Assembly (NCBI GenBank): GCA_964463695.1
Contig: CAYXCZ010000020.1
Location: 24,749-88,748, forward strand
Source: JALNZU01 sp964463695
Lineage (GTDB): Bacteria > Bacteroidota > Bacteroidia > Bacteroidales > F082
Direction: 5' to 3'
DNA: 64,000 bases
Shown: in pieces, positions 25,489 through 34,917 of the stretch
Numbering within the stretch: the first letter of the stretch is position 1
How the letters are laid out: each line of letters opens with the position of its first letter
Position numbers and translations under genes: made by a program
Notes under the pieces: generated by a model
What the model was told of the DNA's origin: nothing
The model's database searches: none
The model's input: the letters and a program-made list of their open reading frames with translations, nothing else

Positions 25489-26883
25489 ATGGCAGGACAA
25501 AGAAATCTGGTCAGGACGCTTGGTTTTGGTTATGTAGTCATTTTTGTAATCGCAAACATCATTGGTTCAGGCGTTTACAAAAAGATCGCACCAATGGCGG
25601 CTGAGCTTCATTCTTCTGCCTGGGTACTTTTGGCATGGCTGGCAGCCGGAATCATAACCATTTTTGGAGCATTGAGTAACGCGGAAGTTGCCGGAATGCT
25701 TGCGGGCACAGGCGGAGAGTTTGTTTATTTCAAAAAAATTTATAACCGTTTCTTTGCTTTTTTATATGGTTGGTCGCTTTTCACTGTAATTCAAACAGCA
25801 ACAATCGCATCGCTTGCCTATGTTTTTTCTCAATCACTTAACAGCATTTTTCCGTTGCCTGAGGTACTGACTTCACTTGAGCATTTTACTTTGGGCGGGG
25901 TTTTCTTTCCTTTCCAGGATTTCAACATAAAAAGTGTTGCTATTCTATTGATTATGATACTTACAGTTTTAAATATCAGCGGATTAAAAAAAGGAGCAAT
26001 AACAGGCAAAATCATTTTCTGGCTTGTTATGGCAGGGCTTACTGTGATTGTCGTTTTCGGACTTATGCACATAAAAACTTTACCGGATAATTTCCTTAAT
26101 CCACAAGATCTCACCAAAGGCTTGGTGTCTCCAACCTCCTTTTTTACGGCCATGCTGGCGGCATTTTGGGCTTATCAGGGATGGGTTTCAGTTGGTTTCA
26201 TCGGAGGAGAAGTTCACAATCCCAACAAAAATCTTCCCAAAGGCATTATAACAGGGGTGTTTGTTGTTATTTTAATCTATTTGCTTGTCAATGTAACTTA
26301 TATGGCTCTGCTTTCAATTCCGGCTTTAGAAAAAATCTATGTTTCTGGTAATCAGATAGCTGCTATTGAAGCTGTAAGAAGTTTCTGGGGGCAATCAGGG
26401 GTTATTTTTATTTCACTTTTAATCCTGCTCACCACTTTAGGCTGCACCCACGCCAGCATTCTTACCGGAGCAAGGCCGCATTATGCGATGGCAGGGGAGC
26501 AATTATTTTTTAATTCTTTTACCCGACTCAATAAAGCAAATGTTCCTGCCCAATCGTTGCTTTGGCAAGGCATATGGTCTTCTGTACTTGTTTTATCAGG
26601 GACTTTCGACCAGCTGACGGATATGATTGTATTTGCTGTTTTTATTTTTTATGGCGCAACAACCTTGGGTGTTTTTATTTTGAGGATTAAAATGCCTGAC
26701 CTCCATCGACCCTATAAAGTTTGGGGTTATCCCTATATTCCGGCTTTCTATATTCTTTTTTGTTTACTTTTTTTGGCAAACACGCTTTATTCAAGACCCA
26801 GAGAGGCAGCAATTGGGCTGGTGTTGATTTTATGCGGCATCCCTGTTTATCTTCTACGCAGGAAATTGTTTACGCGAAAATGA
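25489..26883 (+). CDS. APC superfamily amino-acid permease
   Basis: This 464-residue protein has about 12 membrane helices and the APC signature region IANIIGSGVYKKIAP in helix 1, with GSG the substrate backbone-binding motif. Later features are GGEFVYFKKIYN and FWAYQGWVSVGFIGGEVHNPNKNLPKGI (as two blocks), which resemble LAT/SteT-type permeases. It should move amino acids across the inner membrane, as a symporter or exchanger; the substrate is not decidable. The NlpC/P60 gene follows but has its own promoter. Confidence 0.88.
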   Translation: MAGQRNLVRTLGFGYVVIFVIANIIGSGVYKKIAPMAAELHSSAWVLLAWLAAGIITIFGALSNAEVAGMLAGTGGEFVYFKKIYNRFFAFLYGWSLFTVIQTATIASLAYVFSQSLNSIFPLPEVLTSLEHFTLGGVFFPFQDFNIKSVAILLIMILTVLNISGLKKGAITGKIIFWLVMAGLTVIVVFGLMHIKTLPDNFLNPQDLTKGLVSPTSFFTAMLAAFWAYQGWVSVGFIGGEVHNPNKNLPKGIITGVFVVILIYLLVNVTYMALLSIPALEKIYVSGNQIAAIEAVRSFWGQSGVIFISLLILLTTLGCTHASILTGARPHYAMAGEQLFFNSFTRLNKANVPAQSLLWQGIWSSVLVLSGTFDQLTDMIVFAVFIFYGATTLGVFILRIKMPDLHRPYKVWGYPYIPAFYILFCLLFLANTLYSRPREAAIGLVLILCGIPVYLLRRKLFTRK

Positions 26884-26967
26884 TGTTTGTTTTTTGATAA
26901 AAGTGGGTTTAATTGGTACCTGCAACCATAAAAACCTGAAAATGACACCCGACTGGAAACAAACCCT

Positions 26968-26975
26968 TACTTTTG
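26968..26975 (+). promoter_or_regulatory. -7 box for the NlpC/P60 gene
   Basis: TACTTTTG matches TAnnTTTG and lies 23 bp before the ATG at 26999, inside the longer reading frame that opens at 26894. It decides the start of the next gene. Confidence 0.6.
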
Positions 26976-26998
26976 TTTCTTCTAAACCGTTTCATTCT

Positions 26999-28180
26999 AT
27001 GAAAAAGATTTTTCAACAGGCTGTTATATTGATTGTTAGCTTGTTTTCTGCTGGCCTGATTGAAGCACAGACCATCAATTATAAACCTCTGATCGAGGAA
27101 ATACAGCAGTTGCAGAAACAGTTTGTTCCGGATAGTAGGGTGGCTATCTTTAATGTTGATTTAAAAGACACGCTTCAATTCCCATTAATCCTTACTGGGA
27201 AAACCGATTTACCTGATGCCCGAAGCCAACTCTTGCAGTTATTAAAAGCTAAAAACATTGCTTTTGTTGACTCTCTCATACTACTTCCTTCTGTTTCGTT
27301 GGGAAGTCAAACCTGGGCTTTAGCCTCATTATCGGTTTCCACACTTCGCTCAAAGCCTGATGATGCCGCTGAACTTGTCACACAGGTCATGATGGGAACA
27401 CCAATGAAGGTACTGGAACAAAGCAAGAATTGGTTTAGGGTACAGACCCCCGAGCATTATATCGGTTGGATCGATGGTTCCGGTTTACAACGTTTTACAT
27501 TAGAGGAACTGAATCAATGGAAGGAATCCAATCGATTCATGTTCAATAAATTATCAGGATATGTTTACGATAAACCTTCTAGAAAAGCTTCCGTTGTCAC
27601 TGATTTGGTGCTTGGAGATCTTTTTGAAGCTGGAAAAAGTAAAAGAGGGTATCTAAAAATCAGCCTTCCCGATGGCAGATCAGGTTACGTAAAGAATTCA
27701 GATTGTATTTCCTATTCCGATTGGGTAGGTACACAGCCTGACATTGAGGCTTTGCTGGATTTTGCATCACAAATGATGGGTTCGCCCTATCTTTGGGGAG
27801 GCACTTCAGCAAAAGCTGTTGATTGTTCGGGTTTTGTCAAGCTGCTTTTTTACAGTCAGGCAGTGATTCTTGCCCGCGACGCTTCGCAACAGGCACGTTA
27901 TGGAGAAGTGATTGATCACACAAATGTGAACATTCTTCAACGAGGTGACCTGCTTTTTTTTGGTAGTTCAGCAAAACGGATAAGCCATACAGGCGTTTAT
28001 CTTGGTAAAGGTGATTTTATCCATGCATCAGGAAGGGTGCTTATCAGCAGCATTGATCCATTGAATGCCAAGTATTTACCGTCGAGAAACTATGTTGCTG
28101 CACGTCGTGTTGTTACAGCAATAGGCAATGAAGGTATCACACCAGTAAAGGACCATCCATGGTATAACAGGATCAAATAG
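26999..28180 (+). CDS. Exported NlpC/P60 peptidoglycan endopeptidase with SH3 domains
   Basis: The 393-residue product has a signal peptide (MKKIFQQAVILIVSLFSAGLIEAQ), two bacterial SH3-like domains (about 95-255) and a C-terminal NlpC/P60 domain. Catalytic Cys is in AVDCSGFVKLL and His in RISHTGVYLG; GGTSAKAVDCSG and GDLLFFG are typical. It resembles YkfC-type gamma-D-glutamyl-L-amino-acid endopeptidases, which cut stem peptides in the periplasm. The start is set by the promoter box at 26968. A large lipoprotein gene follows after 36 bp, very likely in the same operon. Confidence 0.92.
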   Translation: MKKIFQQAVILIVSLFSAGLIEAQTINYKPLIEEIQQLQKQFVPDSRVAIFNVDLKDTLQFPLILTGKTDLPDARSQLLQLLKAKNIAFVDSLILLPSVSLGSQTWALASLSVSTLRSKPDDAAELVTQVMMGTPMKVLEQSKNWFRVQTPEHYIGWIDGSGLQRFTLEELNQWKESNRFMFNKLSGYVYDKPSRKASVVTDLVLGDLFEAGKSKRGYLKISLPDGRSGYVKNSDCISYSDWVGTQPDIEALLDFASQMMGSPYLWGGTSAKAVDCSGFVKLLFYSQAVILARDASQQARYGEVIDHTNVNILQRGDLLFFGSSAKRISHTGVYLGKGDFIHASGRVLISSIDPLNAKYLPSRNYVAARRVVTAIGNEGITPVKDHPWYNRIK

Positions 28181-28216
28181 CCGACACTTTTTGTTTGTTC
28201 TTATTTGTCAAAAAAA

Positions 28217-30091
28217 ATGGAGAAACTAAAATCACATTATCACATTTTATTGATTTCAATACTTGTTGTTGCTGTTTTGACTATTTCTTGCGATGGGCAT
28301 CAAACCTATTATAAAGGAAGCTCAGATTCAAAGGATCAGGTATTGGATGAAACATGGAATGAAGCTTGGGAAGCGCCTGCGACAATAATCGTTGTCCCTT
28401 CGCAACCTGTTGACGGACGGGATTTCAGACTTGTGGCAGCAGGTCCGTACAGCATTTTGCAAAGCACCGTTCTTATCGAAGGACCTTCCGGAAGATTTAA
28501 GACTCGCTTGAACAGTAGTGGCAACGAGATGCCTTTTTGGCGTGTTGAAACATTCGATGGATTGCCGGAAGGAGACTATAAAGCGATTCTTTTGGAAGGA
28601 GAAACAACTCTCGCTGCTGTTGAGTTTAACGTAGCAAAGCAACCTCTGACTTTGCCAAAGGGAGGGTTTTGGAAAACACTTCGTGGCTGGGATAGTGCAA
28701 CAGAAACGCTTTATTCGGCCTGGATCAATGCCTTATTTATGGGAAGTGATGAGCAAACAAGCTGGACTTCTCTTCATGAAGTGACTCAAAACAAAGAACG
28801 GAATTTTTTATACAACTCCCTTTCACTTCAAGAAGATGATTCAACAGCGAAGATAAAAGTGATCATGGAACCCGATTGCGCCGACAACCCTTACTTTTTA
28901 AGGGCTTATTTTGCCTGGAAATTGGGGTTGCCTTTTGGTTATCATATTTCTGATCGTGGTTATCTTGGGAAAAGCCCATCCACAGGAAAATGGGTTACCA
29001 ATGAGTCGGCTACTTCAAAAACAAACCCTGTTTTGGCCTTCAATTCATTCATGCGAATGGTTATGGACGGTGTGCACTCTGGCACTGCCAGGGCAAGTTT
29101 TGAAAATGAAAACGCAGATTATTACCCTGTTGAGCTGAACCGTCATGGCCTGCAACCCGGTACTGTTTTTGCCGACCCTTATGGACATACCTTTACGTTG
29201 GTGAGCTGGATTACTCAAACCAAAGCCAATGCAGGAAAGCTGCTGGCTACCGACGCACAACCCGACGGCACAATAGCCATTAAACGCTTTTGGAAAGGTA
29301 ATTTTCTTTTTACTACCCATGAGGTGATTGGCGAACCGGGTTTTAAAGCTTTCAGGCCAATTGCTTTTGAAAATGGAAAGTTGCGGCTGCTTAAAAACAC
29401 GGAGCTCTCGGCTGAAACTGGTTTTGCGCCATTTTCAATGGTGCAGCAAAAGATGGACCAAGAGGCTTTTTACAATGCGGTTGAGAAACTAATTAATCCC
29501 CAACCACGTGAAGCTGAGGCCCAACTCGGAGATCTGATCAACGCTTTACATGAACAATCGTTAGTAAGGGTGAAATCGGTGGCCAATGGTGAGGCTTACA
29601 TGCAAGCCCATCCCGGAGCGGTAATTCCCATGCCGTCGAGTGCTAAGGGCGTTTTTCAAACCCTTGGATTATGGGAAGATTACTCCACTCCCAACCGCGA
29701 CCTGCGCCTCTTAATTGCAATGGATGCTGTGATGTCTTTTCCTGAAAAAGTTGCTGCAAATCCTTCAGAATACAAACTATCCTTTTCGGGTTCAGGTGCA
29801 GAAATTAAGCAGAAACTTCAACAGTTACTCGAACAAAAAGCGATGACCTTGACGATTACCTATACGCGGTCGGACGGAAATCAGCAACAACTCAGCCTTA
29901 ACGACTTACTCAAGCGCCGCGAAGCATTTGAAATGGGCTATAATCCAAATGATTGTGCTGAAATTCGCTGGGGTGCGCCAGAAAACAGTGATGAAAGAGC
30001 GAGCTGTAAACGCAAAGCGCCACCTTATCAGCAGAAAAACATGGAGAAAGTCAGGGAGTGGTTCAGCAAGCGCCTGCATCCACCAACCTGA
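28217..30091 (+). CDS. Large lipoprotein of unknown function, possible papain/transglutaminase-like fold
   Basis: The 624-residue product has a lipoprotein signal ending in LTISC (Cys25). An acidic linker and a beta-sandwich-like segment (about 55-140) follow, then a region with Cys221 in PDCADNPYF, His324 in ADPYGHTFTLV and Asp347 or Asp350. The Cys-His-Asp order and the run RAYFAWKLGLPFGY after the Cys recall transglutaminase or papain-like folds, but I cannot name a family. The C-terminal 100 residues are charged and helical. A TTG start at 28205 is possible; the ATG fits the signal better. It is co-transcribed with the NlpC/P60 gene. Confidence 0.7.
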   Translation: MEKLKSHYHILLISILVVAVLTISCDGHQTYYKGSSDSKDQVLDETWNEAWEAPATIIVVPSQPVDGRDFRLVAAGPYSILQSTVLIEGPSGRFKTRLNSSGNEMPFWRVETFDGLPEGDYKAILLEGETTLAAVEFNVAKQPLTLPKGGFWKTLRGWDSATETLYSAWINALFMGSDEQTSWTSLHEVTQNKERNFLYNSLSLQEDDSTAKIKVIMEPDCADNPYFLRAYFAWKLGLPFGYHISDRGYLGKSPSTGKWVTNESATSKTNPVLAFNSFMRMVMDGVHSGTARASFENENADYYPVELNRHGLQPGTVFADPYGHTFTLVSWITQTKANAGKLLATDAQPDGTIAIKRFWKGNFLFTTHEVIGEPGFKAFRPIAFENGKLRLLKNTELSAETGFAPFSMVQQKMDQEAFYNAVEKLINPQPREAEAQLGDLINALHEQSLVRVKSVANGEAYMQAHPGAVIPMPSSAKGVFQTLGLWEDYSTPNRDLRLLIAMDAVMSFPEKVAANPSEYKLSFSGSGAEIKQKLQQLLEQKAMTLTITYTRSDGNQQQLSLNDLLKRREAFEMGYNPNDCAEIRWGAPENSDERASCKRKAPPYQQKNMEKVREWFSKRLHPPT

Positions 30092-30236
30092 AAAACCAGC
30101 TTCAAAAGCACTTCTATCTTTGGTTCGTAATGAACACAAACGGAAATTTGCAGCACAATTTATTCACGATCGAATTATGATCTCAATTTAAAGAAGAGCT
30201 TTCCTACTCAGGAATTCAAGCTTTATTCCCCTTTGA

Positions 30237-31493
30237 TTAATGGTTTATATGCTGTAACTCGTTTGGATTGTGTTTGTGTTTAAAGAAAATTGCAAATAAT
30301 ATGGCAACAACCAATGCGTATCCGGCAAAAGCATACCATATTTCCGGCCATTGCTTTGATCCGTCGGGGTTGAGGAAGTAAGCGTCGATGATAATACCAC
30401 TCGAATAACTTCCTAAAAAGGCTCCAAAACCATTGGTCATCATCATGAATAGACCCTGTGCACTGGCACGTATTCTAGGATCGCTTTGTGTTTCAACGTA
30501 GAGTGAACCTGAAATATTGAAGAAATCGAAAGCCATTCCGTAAATGATGCATGACAAAATGATCATCCATAAACCTTCAGCCGGGTTTCCCAATCCAAAC
30601 AAGCCAAAGCGTAAAACCCATGCTATCATACTGAATAACATCACGTTTTTAATTCCAAATCGCTTTAAGAAAAAGGGGATGGTGAGGATAAACAAGGTTT
30701 CTGAAATTTGTGAGATCGACATGATGATTGCAGGGTATTTGACTGCAATAAGGTCTTGGTAAGCAGGTATGTTTTTAAAATCGTGAAGGAAAGTATCGCC
30801 ATACATATTTGTAAGTTGAAGCGCTCCACCAAGTAACATCGCGAAGATGAAAAACAGAGCCATTTTTGAATCTTTCAACAAGGCGAAAGCATTTAGGCCC
30901 AAAGCATTGAGAAATGATTTTTTTTCGGTTTGTTGAGGCGAAGGTGGGCAATCGGGCAGGCTGAAAGCATACAAACCTAATAACACGGAGGCAGCCGAAG
31001 CTACATAAAATTGCACCGCTGAAACCTCAAAATGAAATAAACTCACCACCCACATTGCAACAATAAACCCTACAGTTCCCCAAACCCGGATGGGCGGATA
31101 ATTTTTTACAACATCCAAACCATCTTTTTTTAGTGAGGAATAGGCAACTGTTATCGAAAGTGCGATAGTTGGCATATAAAACATCATATTCACAAGCATC
31201 AACCAAAAAAAGGTAGTTGGATCGTCGATCCGGGGAATAATGGCAAGCATAACAGCTCCCAAAAGATGAAAAATTCCGTATAGTTTTTGTGCGCTAACCC
31301 AACGGTCAGCAATGATTCCGGCTATTGCAGGCATAAACAGCGAGGAAATACCCATTGTTGAGAAAATTGCCCCAAATTCGGCTCCCGACCATTGCTTTGT
31401 TTGAAACCAATATGCCCCAATTGTAATAAGCCATGAACCCCAAATAAAGAATTGAAGGAAGTTCATGATTGTTAATCGAATCTTTATGCCCAT
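30237..31493 (-). CDS. Nucleoside:H+ symporter-like MFS transporter (NupG/XapB family)
   Basis: This 418-residue protein has 12 predicted membrane helices and the family's N-terminus MGIKIRLTIMNFLQFFIWGSW. Other NupG-like segments are FMPAIAGIIADRW, YPPIRVWGTVGFI and MAFDFFNISGSLYVE. Members import nucleosides with protons. A longer frame to 31514 exists, but MGIKIRL is the family's usual start. A 12-bp palindrome lies 27 bp upstream. No nucleoside catabolic genes are next to it, so substrate is inferred from family only. Confidence 0.87.
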   Translation of the reverse strand: MGIKIRLTIMNFLQFFIWGSWLITIGAYWFQTKQWSGAEFGAIFSTMGISSLFMPAIAGIIADRWVSAQKLYGIFHLLGAVMLAIIPRIDDPTTFFWLMLVNMMFYMPTIALSITVAYSSLKKDGLDVVKNYPPIRVWGTVGFIVAMWVVSLFHFEVSAVQFYVASAASVLLGLYAFSLPDCPPSPQQTEKKSFLNALGLNAFALLKDSKMALFFIFAMLLGGALQLTNMYGDTFLHDFKNIPAYQDLIAVKYPAIIMSISQISETLFILTIPFFLKRFGIKNVMLFSMIAWVLRFGLFGLGNPAEGLWMIILSCIIYGMAFDFFNISGSLYVETQSDPRIRASAQGLFMMMTNGFGAFLGSYSSGIIIDAYFLNPDGSKQWPEIWYAFAGYALVVAILFAIFFKHKHNPNELQHINH

Positions 31494-31519
31494 GATTATA
31501 AATGTGTTAGACAATCAGC

Positions 31520-31531
31520 AACAGCGCTGTT
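31520..31531. promoter_or_regulatory. 12-bp perfect palindrome before the nucleoside transporter
   Basis: AACAGCGCTGTT is fully self-complementary and lies 27-38 bp upstream of the ATG. It could be an operator. A TACCTTTA sequence on the minus strand just upstream is a one-mismatch -7 candidate. Confidence 0.4.
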
Positions 31532-31795
31532 CCATTGGTAAAGGTAAAAAGATTTTGTTTATCTGACTTGAGTTAGTTAACCCATTTTTGCTGTCCTTCC
31601 AAAGGAAATAATTGTTGCTCAAAAAACAGAATGTCTTTGGGTTCAGAATCGCGTGTTAAGGAAACTTTGATTCAAACAGAACGGTCAAAATTTTAGTTAT
31701 TTACTCTTCCTTTTATAATGATTTATCGATCTGAATAGCTTTATAAATGGGTTTTTACAGTACATATCATGTTATTGAGGCATTGTATTGGCAAA

Positions 31796-31826
31796 CAAAA
31801 CCGGAACAACTTTAGGCTGTCCCGGT
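31796..31826 (-). terminator. Terminator of the etfBA unit
   Basis: On the minus strand ACCGG pairs with CCGGT (31800-31804 with 31822-31826), extended by ACA/TGT after one mismatch, and is followed by a T-rich run. It lies 22 bp after the etfA stop. Confidence 0.7.
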
Positions 31827-31848
31827 AGAATTTGTCAAGAGGTGAATA

Positions 31849-32817
31849 TCAGGCTTTGAGCTCTTTCACAGCTTCGATAAATTGGGGTAATACTTTCATT
31901 GCATCGCCGACAATGCCATAATCGGCTGCTTCAAAGATAGGAGCATCGGGATCTTTATTGACTGCCACAATGACTTTTGAACCGCTTACACCACCCAAAT
32001 GTTGGATTGCGCCAGAGATTCCAAATGCAAAATATAAATTAGGGGCAATGATTTTCCCAGTTTGTCCAACATGTTCTCCATGAGGACGCCAGCCTTCATC
32101 AGAAACAGGGCGCGAACAAGCTGTTCCTGCACCCAGTTCTTCAGCAAGTTGTTCGATACCTGTCCAATTTTCAGGGCCTTTCATGCCACGTCCACCTGCA
32201 ACAACGATTTCAGCTTCACTCAAAAGAATTTTACCGGTCACTTTTTGAGTTTGTTCTACTGTTAATCCGAAGTCACTTGCATTCAAACCCGGATCAAATG
32301 ACTCAATCACAGCAGAAGCAGCTTGTTCAATTACACCAAAGCTGTTGTATGAAAGGGTTAATACTTTTTTTTCTGTATAGATAAGGGCGTGACCAATAGC
32401 CTTACCGGTGAAAACATTTTTATTCACTTTAAAAGGTTGAAGACTTATCGGGAGACCGGTCACATTCGACACCAAACCTGCTTTAAGCTTCACGGCTAAC
32501 CTTGGAGCAACAGCCTTGCCTAAGTTATTATGAGCTAAAACAACGATGGTTGCATTTGATTGGTTTGCTGCTACAGCCAATGCTTTAGCAATAGCGCTGT
32601 TATCAAGAGTAGCAAAACGTGCATCAGTGCAGGAAAGAACTTTGGTGATACCATAATTCCCAAGTTTTGCCAACTCGCTTTCATCCACATTTCCCAATGA
32701 AACAGCAACTGCGGCAACACCTGCTTCTTTTGCTAAAGCAACACCATAAGAAGCAGCTTCAAAGCCTGCTTTTTTAATTTTTCCTTCTTGATTATCAATA
32801 TATATGAGTACTGACAT
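31849..32817 (-). CDS. etfA: Electron transfer flavoprotein alpha subunit
   Basis: EtfA with EtfB accepts electrons from acyl-CoA dehydrogenases. The 322-residue protein carries the FAD-binding C-terminal signature, with PVSDEGWRPHGEHVGQTGK, LYFAFGISGAIQHLGG and AVNKDPDAPIFEAADYGIVGD in order. It follows etfB by 39 bp, in the usual B-then-A order, and ends the unit at a terminator. No ETF:quinone oxidoreductase gene is in the window. Confidence 0.95.
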   Translation of the reverse strand: MSVLIYIDNQEGKIKKAGFEAASYGVALAKEAGVAAVAVSLGNVDESELAKLGNYGITKVLSCTDARFATLDNSAIAKALAVAANQSNATIVVLAHNNLGKAVAPRLAVKLKAGLVSNVTGLPISLQPFKVNKNVFTGKAIGHALIYTEKKVLTLSYNSFGVIEQAASAVIESFDPGLNASDFGLTVEQTQKVTGKILLSEAEIVVAGGRGMKGPENWTGIEQLAEELGAGTACSRPVSDEGWRPHGEHVGQTGKIIAPNLYFAFGISGAIQHLGGVSGSKVIVAVNKDPDAPIFEAADYGIVGDAMKVLPQFIEAVKELKA

Positions 32818-32856
32818 GTGTTATAGTTTTATTCGTTATTAAAAAGCCATTACTGA

Positions 32857-33600
32857 TTATAATACTTTTGCTTCTTCTCTCAAAGCATGGATAAGTTCTT
32901 TAGCTTGCTCCTCGGTAAACTTTTTACAAGCAGCTTTGGCAGGAGGTAAATCAAACGCTTCGAAGCTCATTCTTATCTCTGTTTCTGCAGGTTGAACAAC
33001 TTCAAGCGGTTTACTGCGAGCCATCATGATACCACGCATGGCAGGGATACGAGGCTCTTTGGCAATGCCTTTCTGAACAATTGCCATTACCGGTGCAGCC
33101 ACACTAAGTGCCTGGCTTCCGCCTTCGATTTCACGGGTAATTTTTACCAATCCGCCATCAATTTGCAGTCCTGAAACAGATGAAACAGATTGAATTCCAA
33201 GTAATTCGGCTAACATTCCACCAACAGCTGCTCCGTTATAGTCGGAGGCTTCCACTCCTGCGAAGATGAGGTCATAACCCTGACTTACCAATGCAAGCTG
33301 ACTGGCAACATAAAAGGCGTCTTTAGCATCAGCATCCACACGAATGGCTTTATCGGCACCAATTGCCAACGCTTTACGCAATGTGGCTTCGGTTTCCTGA
33401 CGGCCAACATTGGCAACTGTAATTGTTTCAACTCCACTTCCAGCTGTTTCTTTCAGCTCCATGGCACGTGTCAGCGCCAACTCATCCCAAGGATTTATAA
33501 TCCACTGAACACCAGTGGCATCAAACAAGGTTTTGTCAGCATTGAATTTAATTTTTGTGGTAGTATCGGGGACATTCCCGATCAGAACAAGTATTTTCAT
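32857..33600 (-). CDS. etfB: Electron transfer flavoprotein beta subunit
   Basis: The 247-residue protein is the AMP-binding beta subunit of ETF. It has the N-terminal VLIGNVPDTTTKI, NPWDELALTRAMELKE, the ADKAIRVDAD segment and the conserved GVEASDYNGAAVGGMLAELL region that forms the alpha/beta interface. It shares the unit with etfA and follows an acyl-CoA dehydrogenase gene by 94 bp, which contains a -7 box of its own. Confidence 0.95.
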   Translation of the reverse strand: MKILVLIGNVPDTTTKIKFNADKTLFDATGVQWIINPWDELALTRAMELKETAGSGVETITVANVGRQETEATLRKALAIGADKAIRVDADAKDAFYVASQLALVSQGYDLIFAGVEASDYNGAAVGGMLAELLGIQSVSSVSGLQIDGGLVKITREIEGGSQALSVAAPVMAIVQKGIAKEPRIPAMRGIMMARSKPLEVVQPAETEIRMSFEAFDLPPAKAACKKFTEEQAKELIHALREEAKVL

Positions 33601-33631
33601 AGGGATTTGAATTTAGTATCTCAATTTTATG

Positions 33632-33639
33632 CAAAAATA
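33632..33639 (-). promoter_or_regulatory. -7 box for etfBA
   Basis: The minus strand reads TATTTTTG, matching TAnnTTTG, 31 bp before the etfB ATG. It suggests etfBA can be transcribed apart from the upstream dehydrogenase. Confidence 0.5.
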
Positions 33640-33694
33640 GTAATCTTTACGCGAAGGGTTGCTTTTTCAAACCAATCAACTCCTGCAGCTTGGG

Positions 33695-34834
33695 TTATTT
33701 AAGTAAATCACGCGAAATAATGATCTTTTGAACCTCACTCGTGCCTTCATAAATTTGAGTCAGCTTGGCTTCACGCATCAGTCGTTCAACGTGGTATTCT
33801 TTCACATAGCCATAACCTCCGTGAATCTGAACAGCCTCTGTTGTTACTTCCATAGCCATATCGGCAGCATATTGTTTAGCCATAGCGCTTGCAATTCCAT
33901 AGGGCTTGCCCTGATCTTTCAGCCAGGCGGCTTTAAGGCAGAGATTGCGTGCGTTTTCAACTTTCACCGCCATATCTGCCAGTTTAAAAGCAATGGCTTG
34001 ATGGTTGGCAATCACTGTTCCAAAAGCCTTACGTTCCTTGGCATAAGCAGTAGCTCTTTCCAGTGCTCCGGCAGCAAGCCCAACAGCCTGAGATGCGATT
34101 CCAATGCGACCGCCTTCGAGTACTTTCATGGCAAAAGTGAAACCGAAACCTTCTTCACCGATGCGATTTTCTTTAGGCACTTTTACGTCGTTAAACATTA
34201 CCGAATGAGTGTCGCTACTGCGCATACCCATTTTATCTTCGTGAGGTCCGAGGGTGATGCCGGGACTATCTTTTTCAACAATAAGTGCAGTGATTCCTTT
34301 GTGTTTTTTCGACGCGTTGGTTTGTGCAATGAGAATATATGTTGAAGCGCTGTTAGCATTGGTGATCCAGTTTTTGGTTCCATTCACCAGGTAATAATCA
34401 CCTTTGTCCTCGGCTGTTGTTCGTTGACTTGTGGCATCAGAACCAGCTTCGGGTTCAGATAACAAAAAAGCCCCAATCTTTTTTCCACTTGCCAGCGGGC
34501 GTAGGTATTTCTGTTTTTGACCTTCATTGCCAAATTTCTCTAAACCATAGCAAACGAGTGAGTTATTTACCGATACTATTACACTGGCTGATGCATCTAC
34601 TTTACTAAGTTCTTCAACAGCAAGCACATATGAAATTGCATCCATTCCACCACCATCATAATCCGGACTTACCATCATCCCCATGAAGCCGAGCTTGGCC
34701 AAAGCTTTTACATGCTGTGTGGGGAAAATAGCATGGGTATCACGCTCTATTACATCTTTAATCAATTCCCGCTGGGCATAGTCACGGGCTGCCTGTTGAA
34801 TCATCAGTTGCTCTTCAGAGAATTCAAAGTTCAT
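33695..34834 (-). CDS. Acyl-CoA dehydrogenase, short/medium-chain type
   Basis: This 379-residue flavoenzyme oxidises acyl-CoA to 2-enoyl-CoA and passes electrons to ETF. It has the normal length and the motifs LLSEPEAGSDA, NGTKNWITNA and the C-terminal QIHGGYGYVKEYHVERLMRE (as two blocks) and catalytic-Glu segment YEGTSEVQ. The profile resembles butyryl/short-chain dehydrogenases, but chain length is uncertain. It precedes etfBA, which fits direct electron transfer. Confidence 0.94.
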   Translation of the reverse strand: MNFEFSEEQLMIQQAARDYAQRELIKDVIERDTHAIFPTQHVKALAKLGFMGMMVSPDYDGGGMDAISYVLAVEELSKVDASASVIVSVNNSLVCYGLEKFGNEGQKQKYLRPLASGKKIGAFLLSEPEAGSDATSQRTTAEDKGDYYLVNGTKNWITNANSASTYILIAQTNASKKHKGITALIVEKDSPGITLGPHEDKMGMRSSDTHSVMFNDVKVPKENRIGEEGFGFTFAMKVLEGGRIGIASQAVGLAAGALERATAYAKERKAFGTVIANHQAIAFKLADMAVKVENARNLCLKAAWLKDQGKPYGIASAMAKQYAADMAMEVTTEAVQIHGGYGYVKEYHVERLMREAKLTQIYEGTSEVQKIIISRDLLK

Positions 34835-34890
34835 GTTTTCAGTAGTTTAATAAGGATTGTTGTAAAATATATGTTCGTTAGCATTAATTA

Positions 34891-34898
34891 CAAAAATA
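34891..34898 (-). promoter_or_regulatory. -7 box for the acyl-CoA dehydrogenase
   Basis: The minus strand reads TATTTTTG, matching TAnnTTTG, 56 bp before the dehydrogenase ATG. Confidence 0.5.
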
Positions 34899-34917
34899 AT
34901 GAATTGTAGTTCATCCT

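Larger units (their letters stand above)
31494..31848. other. Intergenic stretch between the nucleoside transporter and etfA
   Basis: This 355-bp gap contains the palindrome at 31520-31531 and, next to etfA, a hairpin terminator at 31796-31826. The central 250 bp is AT-rich with no reading frame or structure that I can support. Confidence 0.6.

Noticed and set aside
33728..34345. A 205-residue plus-strand frame
   Set aside because: It lies fully inside the well-supported acyl-CoA dehydrogenase gene on the other strand and resembles no protein.
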